DNA from: JALYUA01 sp039933215
GTDB taxonomy: Bacteria; Acidobacteriota; Thermoanaerobaculia; UBA5066; Gp7-AA6
Direction of reading: 5' to 3'
Length of the DNA stretch: 64,000 bases
Assembly: GCA_039933215.1 (NCBI GenBank)
Contig: JBDTOO010000012.1
Coordinates: 1-64,000, forward strand
Each line of letters opens with the position of its first letter. Within the stretch, counting starts at the first letter, position 1. The position numbers and the translations under genes are program-made. This document shows, piece after piece, positions 24,743-31,956 of the stretch. The notes under the pieces are model-generated. The model saw only the letters and a program-made list of their open reading frames with translations, had not been told where the DNA came from and ran no database searches.

Positions 24743-25885
24743 ATGGAAGTCGAACAGGTCACCCCCGGCGTCCCCGTCTCGACCGACGCGCTGCTGCGCG
24801 AAGGAGAGGAGCATCGCAAGATCGACCGGATCTGGTCGTACACCTTCTCCTACCTCTTCGGCGCCCTGCTTCTGGGCTCGCTCATCTATTTTTCGGGCGT
24901 CTGGAACTTCCTGGCGAACACGCGGCTTCTCTCCGTTCTGATCAACATGGGGATCGTCAGCTACAACGACGCGCAGCAGGGCTTCATCAAGGGCGTGCCG
25001 GACCTCAAGTACTTCCTGAAGTCGCAGGACCCCGTGAAGTGGGGGTTAGTCGAGCTCTCGGCGCTCATCTTCCTGTTCTTCTGGCTCATCAAGGCGCTTC
25101 AGTTCCACGGCCTCGCGCGGTTCTGCGGGGTCAAGGGCACCTTCACGCAGCACGCCCGCGCCTATCTCGAGGGCGTGGGGATCAACCGCCTGGTGCCGTT
25201 CAACATGGGCAACACCTGGATGGCGCGGATGCTCGCCGGCCAGGGCGCGCCGCTCAACTCCCTGGCGCAGGCGATTTTCCTGACGGAGCTTTTCGTCGTC
25301 TTCGAGATCATCGTCTACGCCGCCTATGGCCCGTTCGCGCTCGGGTGGTCGGTCTGGCTCGCGCAGATCTTCTGGTCGCTCGTGATCCTCGGAGTCTGCT
25401 GGGCGATCGCGCGCCCGAGCCGCGCGTTCCCGGACCGATCGATCCTCCAGGGCTCGTGGACGGAGACGCGGACGATGATCCGTGCCCTCGCCCGCCACCC
25501 GCGTCAGCTCGCCGGTTTCTGCCTCCTTTCGCTCATCGCCTTCGGTCTCGAGGACATCGCCGCCTACGTGATCGCCATGGCGTTCACGTCGACACACGTG
25601 ATCCTGAACGTGAACTTTTCGGTCCTGCTCATGGCGATCGTCGGAGGCTACATTGCGCGCCTGATCCCCCTGGCGCCGGGCGGCATCGGGCAGTACGAGT
25701 GGGGCTTCGCCGCCGGCCTCTATCTCGGCGGCGTGGGATTCCCCGAGTGCGTCACGATCGGGATCCTCGACAACCTGATCCGATACATATCCGGCTCCCT
25801 GCTTCTCGCGTGGGTCTACATCCTCCGCGTCGACTACTCCTTTGAGGTCTTGAAGCGCGTCGACCCGAAGACGCCAAACGTGTGA
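24743..25885 (+). CDS. Lysylphosphatidylglycerol synthase TM-domain (flippase-like) protein
   Basis: 380-residue polytopic membrane protein with eight or so helices, matching the membrane half of MprF (LPG_synthase_TM/UPF0104), without the aminoacyltransferase half. The family glycine-rich loop is LIPLAPGGIGQYEWGFAAGLYLGG; NRLVPFNMGNTWMARML is the upstream conserved loop. Such stand-alone proteins are thought to move lipids or glycolipids across the membrane. It starts 10 bases after the UPF0182 stop with GAGAGGA as ribosome-binding site. Confidence 0.8.
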   Translation: MEVEQVTPGVPVSTDALLREGEEHRKIDRIWSYTFSYLFGALLLGSLIYFSGVWNFLANTRLLSVLINMGIVSYNDAQQGFIKGVPDLKYFLKSQDPVKWGLVELSALIFLFFWLIKALQFHGLARFCGVKGTFTQHARAYLEGVGINRLVPFNMGNTWMARMLAGQGAPLNSLAQAIFLTELFVVFEIIVYAAYGPFALGWSVWLAQIFWSLVILGVCWAIARPSRAFPDRSILQGSWTETRTMIRALARHPRQLAGFCLLSLIAFGLEDIAAYVIAMAFTSTHVILNVNFSVLLMAIVGGYIARLIPLAPGGIGQYEWGFAAGLYLGGVGFPECVTIGILDNLIRYISGSLLLAWVYILRVDYSFEVLKRVDPKTPNV

Positions 25886-25895
25886 CGGCGTCCGG

Positions 25896-27467
25896 ATGAG
25901 CCCGCCCCGGTCGGTGGCCACGCGGCCGCGGGCGTTCGCCGGGACGGGCGGGGCGGCCGCCCTGGCCGCCCTGGCCGCCCTGGCCGGTGGGTGCGGGAGC
26001 GGCCGTCCGGAGACGCCCCCGCCACCGACGCCGTCCGCATCACAGAGCCCGACGATTTCGCAGGCCGTGTGGATGAACGGCCGTCCGTTCCCGGAGCGTC
26101 CGGTTTTTTCGAGCGAGCTCGCTCCTCCCGCGCGGATCCTCCACGTCTCCGCCCGCGCCGCGGCCGCCGGTGACGGCAGCGCCGCCCGGCCGTGGAAGGA
26201 CCTCGAATCCGCGTTGCGTTCGCTCGCGCCCGGGGACAGGCTCGTCGTCGCGGAGGGGAAGTATCCGGCAGGAATCCGGATCGACGGCCGCTGCTCGATG
26301 GGCACCGAGACCGCCCCGATCCAGGTGGTTTTCGAGAAAGCGGTCTTCGAGCCTTCCGGCGCTTCGGCGGCCCTCACCGTCGCCCGGGCGCACTGGCGGT
26401 TCGAAGGGCTCGCCGCTGATCTCGGCGACGCGGCCGCTCCGGCGTTCGTCGCGGAGGGCCCGGAGGCGCGGGGCATCACGCTCGATCGCGCGCGGATCTC
26501 CGACGGAAGCGGCCCCGGCATCCGGATCGGCGCCGGGGCGTCGCGCGTGACCATCGCGAACTCGGTTCTTTCCTCCTCGCGCCGGCACCGCTTTCCCACG
26601 GAGGGATCCGGCATCGAGATCGCGGACGGAACGCGGGACATCGTCGTGATCGCGAGCTTCATCTCGAATCGCCCCGACGGCGCCATCCGGGTCGGGGGCG
26701 CCGCGGCCGAGGCCCCGCCGCTGGAACCGCCCCGGCGGATCACACTGTCGGGGAACACGCTTCTCGACAGCCACGCGCCCGCGATCCGGATCGTCCGGGC
26801 GTCGGGTCTCGAGATCTCCTCGAACACGATCTCGCGTTCCGGATCCGTCGCTCTTCCCGGCGGCCGGGCCATCGTCATCGAATGGGCGGCCGACGCCACG
26901 GTGAAGGAAAACCACCTCTCCAACGCGTCCCTCGGCGTCCAGATCGGATGGGGGGAACCCGGCGGTCCGGGGTTTTCCCGCCCGGCGGACGTCCTGGTCG
27001 CGCGGAACTTTTTCGAGAGCCCGGCGGCTCCGGACTCGGCCGGGATCGACGTCGAGTCGGGAGTGAACGTCCGGCTGTGCAACAACGTCTTCCATGACGT
27101 GGCCGACGCGATTCTCCTCTTCGGGTCCCCGCCCCGCACGGAAGCGCTGACGGTCGCCAACAATCTCGTCCTCGGCGTGACGACCGCCTTTCGCATGGAC
27201 GATCCCGCCTGCGCGAAGTGGTTCGACCGCAACGTGTTCAGCCCTCGCGGGACATCCGCCGAGGTCGAGGTGAGCGGCAAGTCGATGGACCTCGCAAAAT
27301 TTCTCGGCGGGAGCCGGATGCCGGAGACGCGCCTCGTACCCACGGCCCGCATGATCCACAAGGACCTCGGCCGAATCGAAGGGATCGCCACGAAAGACGC
27401 CGGCGTCCCCGTCCGCGGCCTGACGTTTCTCGGAGCGGCTCCGGATCTGGGAGTTTTCGAGCGGTAG
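25896..27467 (+). CDS. Beta-helix lipoprotein, paralog 1
   Basis: 523-residue lipoprotein (lipobox near LAGGC, C33) with a parallel beta-helix body. After a Pro-rich linker it has AAAAGDGSAARPWKDLESAL and PGDRLVVAEGKYPAGIRIDG, the DUF1565-like entry to such helices, then repeated short strands such as SGIEIADGTRDIVVIASFIS and GLEISSNTISRSG. These proteins often bind or cleave polysaccharides, but no catalytic residues can be assigned. The signal peptide is encoded partly by three tandem GCCGCCCTG units. Its gene follows the flippase-like gene by 10 bases and precedes its own paralog by 4. Confidence 0.8.
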   Translation: MSPPRSVATRPRAFAGTGGAAALAALAALAGGCGSGRPETPPPPTPSASQSPTISQAVWMNGRPFPERPVFSSELAPPARILHVSARAAAAGDGSAARPWKDLESALRSLAPGDRLVVAEGKYPAGIRIDGRCSMGTETAPIQVVFEKAVFEPSGASAALTVARAHWRFEGLAADLGDAAAPAFVAEGPEARGITLDRARISDGSGPGIRIGAGASRVTIANSVLSSSRRHRFPTEGSGIEIADGTRDIVVIASFISNRPDGAIRVGGAAAEAPPLEPPRRITLSGNTLLDSHAPAIRIVRASGLEISSNTISRSGSVALPGGRAIVIEWAADATVKENHLSNASLGVQIGWGEPGGPGFSRPADVLVARNFFESPAAPDSAGIDVESGVNVRLCNNVFHDVADAILLFGSPPRTEALTVANNLVLGVTTAFRMDDPACAKWFDRNVFSPRGTSAEVEVSGKSMDLAKFLGGSRMPETRLVPTARMIHKDLGRIEGIATKDAGVPVRGLTFLGAAPDLGVFER

Positions 27468-27471
27468 CTCG

Positions 27472-29091
27472 ATGGGAGGTTTTGTGCGCCGAATGATCGC
27501 CTGTCTCTTTCTCGGAGTCGCGGGATGCGCCGTCCACAACGGGCCAGCCGGCGGGCCGGCGTCCCCGGCGCCCACGCCGACGCCCGGTCCGGCCGCCGTC
27601 CGCGCGGTCGAAAATCCTCCCGACGTCCGCGCGCGGATGCCGCTGCGCCCTACGCCGCCTCAGCCCGAGTCCCGGTTTCCGCCCCCGCAGCAGTCGGAAG
27701 CGGACGAGAAGCGGGCCGCGAACGATCCCAGGGAGCCGGAGCTTCTGACCGTCGAGACGGCCGTCTTCCTGGATGGCCGCCCCTTCCCGGAGAAGACCCC
27801 GTACGACCCGAAGTTTCCCGAGGCGCGGCGCCTCCGCTACGTCGCGGTCGACGCGGTGCGCGGCGGCAACGGCTCGTTCGAGAAACCCTGGAACGACCTG
27901 CAGCAGGCTCTCTGCGGTCTCGAGCCGGGGGACCGCCTGGTTCTCGCCTCCGGAATCTACGCGGGCTCGTTCAAGGTCGCCGGCCCCTGCCGCGCGGGAA
28001 CCGCGGAGGCTCCCATCCAGGTCTTCTCCCGGCACGCCTTTCTCAAACCCTCCGGCGCGGGAGACGTGCTGACGGTGCAGAAGCCGCACTGGCAGTTCTG
28101 GGAGGTCCAGATCGCGCTCCTCGACTCCGAATCCGCGGGGTTCGTCACCTCCGGGCCGGAGGCTCACGACATCGCGCTCGACCAGAGTCACGTCTACGAG
28201 GGAAAGGGGCCCGCCGTGCGGCTGGAGGCGGGCAGCTCGCGCGTGACGCTCTCCAACTGCCACATCCACCAGTCGACCGGCGTCCGGGTGGACGCGGGCA
28301 CTTCGGACGTCACGCTGATCGGCAACCACATCCACCACAACCGGGCGGCCTCGATCACCGTCGGAGAGGGCGGCTCGGCGGAGCCCGCCAGCGGGATCAC
28401 GATCACCGCCAACCGGCTTCACAACGACCGGGGGCCGGGCCTCTCGCTTTTCCACTGCGCGCGGGTGCGCGCCACGCGGAACAAGTTCTCGAACTACCGT
28501 GCGGAAGAGGATCGGGGAGGCGAGGCCGTCTGGATCGGCCCCGGCGCGGACGACGTACGGCTGGAGGAGAACACGATTCTCGAGGCATCGATCGGGATCC
28601 GCGTCGCCGCTCCAGTGAAGAACGCTTCCGCCTCCGAAATCGCGATCCTGCGCAACTATTTCGACAACCGCCTGACGGACGACGCCGTGGCCCTCGTGGT
28701 CGAGGGAGGTCGGGGCATCCTGTTCGCCCACGACGTCGTCGATCGTTACTCAGAGGGCTTCCGGGTCGGGCCGGGCGGGGCGGGCGGACTCTCCGTGGTG
28801 AACAGCCTGTTCGTCGAGCCGGCGACCGCGTTCGAGGTGCCGGCGGCCGGCTCCCTCGCCCGCATCGAGGGCGTCGTCTTCGGCGGGGCGGGCGGGGCCC
28901 GCGGCATGGTGGGAGGGCGTCCCGTGGACGCGAAAGTGTTTCCCAGGGGCGCACGCGTCGTGCCCCGGGTCGAGCTCGTCGGGCGGGATCTGGGGAAAAT
29001 CACGGGGTTCTCGCCGGTCGACGCCGGGAGCCTCATTCCGGGCGCACTTTTCCAGGGGTCGGCCCCGGACATCGGCATCGCCGAGCGTTGA
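27472..29091 (+). CDS. Beta-helix lipoprotein, paralog 2
   Basis: 539-residue tandem paralog of the preceding gene. Lipobox LGVAGC (C20), a Pro-rich linker to about residue 90, then DGRPFPEKTPYDPKFPEARR and the same entry module (GGNGSFEKPWNDLQQAL, PGDRLVLASGIYAGSFKV), followed by beta-helix rungs (NCHIHQSTGVRVDAGTSDVT; GNHIHHNRAASITVGEG). The two share the order and wording of every module but have diverged clearly, so the duplication is not recent. ATG 27472 overlaps nothing; a second in-frame ATG lies 6 codons in. Confidence 0.8.
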   Translation: MGGFVRRMIACLFLGVAGCAVHNGPAGGPASPAPTPTPGPAAVRAVENPPDVRARMPLRPTPPQPESRFPPPQQSEADEKRAANDPREPELLTVETAVFLDGRPFPEKTPYDPKFPEARRLRYVAVDAVRGGNGSFEKPWNDLQQALCGLEPGDRLVLASGIYAGSFKVAGPCRAGTAEAPIQVFSRHAFLKPSGAGDVLTVQKPHWQFWEVQIALLDSESAGFVTSGPEAHDIALDQSHVYEGKGPAVRLEAGSSRVTLSNCHIHQSTGVRVDAGTSDVTLIGNHIHHNRAASITVGEGGSAEPASGITITANRLHNDRGPGLSLFHCARVRATRNKFSNYRAEEDRGGEAVWIGPGADDVRLEENTILEASIGIRVAAPVKNASASEIAILRNYFDNRLTDDAVALVVEGGRGILFAHDVVDRYSEGFRVGPGGAGGLSVVNSLFVEPATAFEVPAAGSLARIEGVVFGGAGGARGMVGGRPVDAKVFPRGARVVPRVELVGRDLGKITGFSPVDAGSLIPGALFQGSAPDIGIAER

Positions 29092-29225
29092 AGGAACGAG
29101 TTCTGGCATTGAGGGGGTGAGTTTCGTTAAAGTAGGCGTCAAATCGAGCCCGTCACGTCGGACTCGAGCCTTCCCGCGCGGTTCCAATCTCGGTTGGGTG
29201 GTCGCTCCGTTTTGAGGAGGCGTCA

Positions 29226-31691
29226 ATGCGAATGTTCCGGAATTCCCGCCGAAATCTCTTGTGGATCCCTGCCGCGCTTCTCCTGGCGGCCCTCTTCGCG
29301 AGCTCCTCCGTCCGGGCGCAGGGGCGCGGGCCTCGAGGGGAGAAGAACCCGTCTTCGAGGGCCCTCACCGACAAGGACAAGGCCGAGCGGAAGACGCTCC
29401 TCCAGGCGTGGAGACAGACCCGTCGCACGCGCGCCAGCCGGGGGATTCAGTCGGCAGAGGTGTTCGGCGGTTCCGCGTCGATCGGGCGCCCGTCGCTAGA
29501 GATCAACGATGCGGGGACCGTCCTCTACACGAAGCAGTTCGCGGGCTCCGCGTGCGAGCCCGACCCCGGCGCGCCGTCTCACTGGCATCCCTCTACTGTC
29601 TACGCCGCGAATGACGTCGCGGATCCCGTGACGGGCGGCGGCGGTCTCGACTTCCGAGCGACCAACGCGGGGACGAGCGGCGCGACGGAGCCGATCTGGC
29701 CGTTGGTCTTCGGGGCAACGATCGTCGACGGGACCATCACGTGGCAGGCGACGGACAGGAACTGGACGGCGAATCGAACGCTTCCGGTGGGAGCCGTCGT
29801 CCGGCCCAACGTCTCGACCTTCGGCTTCAACTTCCAGGTGACGGTGGCGGGCACGACCGGAGCGACCCAGCCGGCATGGCCGACGACGATTGGCGCAACC
29901 GTCGTGGACAACACGGTGACCTGGAAAGCCATCGGGTATTTCCCGGGAAGTTTCCGCGGCTGCGATCCGATGCAGCTCGTCTCGCGGGCGTCCGGCGGCG
30001 TGGAAACGGTGCTCGCCACGGAAGGGCAGCTCCTCGGCGGCGCAGGCGCTCAGATGAGCGGCTGGGCGGAGTTCTACGCCCTGAACAACGTGGGGCAGGC
30101 GGCGTTCCGAACGGTCGTGGAAGGGCGGCTCACGGATGACGACGAGAGCGGCTCCGGGATCTTCACGGCAGGCCCCGGGGCCGGGACGATCGCCGAGGTC
30201 GCGGCATCGAACACGCTCGTCGCGGGCCGCTTCGCCTGCGGCTTCAACGCGATGGTCGGCTCCAACGACGCCGGCCAGGTGCTCTTCGATGCGTTGATCT
30301 CCACGACTCCCACATGGACGGCGAGCACGGCTTACGGAGCAGGCGTGCGGGCGGCTCCGACCGTCCGAACCGGCATCGAATTCCAGGTCCAGGTTGCGGG
30401 CACGAGCGGCGCCGTCGAACCGGTCTGGCCGACGACGGTCGGCACGACCGTCGTCGACGGCACGGTCACGTGGATTTCGATCCGGGGGCGCTGCAACGAG
30501 GACGCCCACGGCGTAACGCGGTTCACGTCCGGAACCGGAAATCAGCTTCTCATGGCGGTGGGAACCGACGTCGGGGGCGGCACGACCGTCGTCGGCTTCG
30601 GCAACGACAGTTTCAATTTCGTCACGGGAATCTGCTCCGGGTGCGCGTACGAAAATATCGACGGTTTTCTGAACGCGTCGGGCCACGCATCGGCCGCCGT
30701 CCGCCTCTCGACTGGCGACACCGCGGCGTACCTGCTGACCGGCCCGCTCACGTTCACGCAGGTCGCGCGTACCGGCGGGGCCGGTCCCGGCGGCGCGTTC
30801 GGCAGGATTTTCCCGCGAACCGAGTTGAACGCCTCGGACCAGGTGCTCTTCGTCGCGGCGGTCGGGGGTGTCAACAAGATGATCCGCTGGACGCCGCCTT
30901 CGACCTTCACGGTTGTGGCGAGCGTCGGCGACGACATCGGTACGCGCAGCGGCGGCGCCGCGTCGGGAGTGACGATCACGAACCTCGGCTTCTACGGCGA
31001 CATCAACGGTCCGGGCAACGTCGCGTTCCAGGCCACGACGTCGACCGGCCCCAACGCCTATTACTTCTGGGACGGCACGACCGGCCTCATCACTGAGATC
31101 GCCCGCGAAGGAGCGACTTTTCCGGCGACGCTCGCGTCCGAGATGCTCACGCTGAACGACTCGAACGTGGCCGCGTTCACGGCCGGCGCCGACACCCCGG
31201 AAAGCACCGAGGAGTCCTCGGAGCTCGACGAAACGGCGTTCTTCTTCTGGACGAAGCTCGGAGGAGCGACGAAGCTCATCCAGAACGGCGACGTCATCGG
31301 AGGCCTCACCGTCTCCTCCGTCAATGCTCAGCACCCCTCCTTCCGTCAGCGCCAGCTGAACTCGGCCGGCTGTTCGGCGGTTCAATATTTCGTCGGTGGC
31401 GTCACCGGAGGGGCCACCGAAGACCGGGACGAAGGGTCGGGTCCGTCTCCCTATTTCCCCGGCGTCGCGCCGGGCGGCCAGCTGCTGGTGGGCTGCGCCG
31501 GGATCGTACCGGTCTCTCCGACGCCGACTCTTCCCGCCCCGACGGTGACCCCGACGCGCACGACGACTCCGGGCGGCGGAGCGAACGGGCCGGGCGCGGC
31601 CGGAGTTCCGACGCTCTCCGGCGGCGTGCTGGCTCTCTTCGGAATCGGTCTCGCCGCAATGGCTCTCCTGCTCATCCGGAGACGCTTCTAG
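29226..31691 (+). CDS. NxxGxxxF tandem-repeat surface protein, paralog 1, with VPTLS C-terminal signal
   Basis: 821-residue exported protein: signal peptide to about residue 32 (AALLLAALFASSSVRAQ), then propeller-like NxxGxxxF repeats (NNVGQAAF, NDAGQVLF, NASDQVLF, NGPGNVAF) typical of 'choice-of-anchor' proteins. Three copies of another module are set into this scaffold, at about 120-175, 180-235 and 363-419: W-x-ASTAY...AGTSGAxEPxWPTTxGxTxxDGTxTW, a repeat I know from phage tail and host-binding proteins. A Thr-Pro linker leads to the C-terminal sorting signal VPTLSGGVLALFGIGLAAMA then LLLIRRRF. GAGGAGG precedes ATG 29226. A near-copy follows at 31957. Confidence 0.85.
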   Translation: MRMFRNSRRNLLWIPAALLLAALFASSSVRAQGRGPRGEKNPSSRALTDKDKAERKTLLQAWRQTRRTRASRGIQSAEVFGGSASIGRPSLEINDAGTVLYTKQFAGSACEPDPGAPSHWHPSTVYAANDVADPVTGGGGLDFRATNAGTSGATEPIWPLVFGATIVDGTITWQATDRNWTANRTLPVGAVVRPNVSTFGFNFQVTVAGTTGATQPAWPTTIGATVVDNTVTWKAIGYFPGSFRGCDPMQLVSRASGGVETVLATEGQLLGGAGAQMSGWAEFYALNNVGQAAFRTVVEGRLTDDDESGSGIFTAGPGAGTIAEVAASNTLVAGRFACGFNAMVGSNDAGQVLFDALISTTPTWTASTAYGAGVRAAPTVRTGIEFQVQVAGTSGAVEPVWPTTVGTTVVDGTVTWISIRGRCNEDAHGVTRFTSGTGNQLLMAVGTDVGGGTTVVGFGNDSFNFVTGICSGCAYENIDGFLNASGHASAAVRLSTGDTAAYLLTGPLTFTQVARTGGAGPGGAFGRIFPRTELNASDQVLFVAAVGGVNKMIRWTPPSTFTVVASVGDDIGTRSGGAASGVTITNLGFYGDINGPGNVAFQATTSTGPNAYYFWDGTTGLITEIAREGATFPATLASEMLTLNDSNVAAFTAGADTPESTEESSELDETAFFFWTKLGGATKLIQNGDVIGGLTVSSVNAQHPSFRQRQLNSAGCSAVQYFVGGVTGGATEDRDEGSGPSPYFPGVAPGGQLLVGCAGIVPVSPTPTLPAPTVTPTRTTTPGGGANGPGAAGVPTLSGGVLALFGIGLAAMALLLIRRRF

Positions 31692-31721
31692 CCGATTCGC
31701 TTCCGCTGCGGCTCGAAACGA

Positions 31722-31748
31722 CGCGGGCGCCACGGCGCCCGCGTTTTT
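31722..31748 (+). terminator. Intrinsic terminator of surface-protein gene 1
   Basis: Perfect 10-base stem CGCGGGCGCC / GGCGCCCGCG (31722-31731 and 31734-31743) followed by TTTTT. The same stem and the 20 or so bases before it recur after gene 2. Confidence 0.9.
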
Positions 31749-31956
31749 GTTCGTCGTCCGGCTGGAGCGGTCGGGAGGCTCGGCGCGCAGGCGGCCGCTC
31801 CTCGTCCATTTCTTCAACATCTCCTAGCTTCGAAAGCTTGTCGTCGTTAGACTACGCGTCAAACGGATCGGGCATCCTTTGCGGTCTCGGACCCCGAAAC
31901 CTTTCCCTTGTGGTTTCCATCCCCGTGTTGTGGTCGCTCCGATTTGAGGAGGCGTC

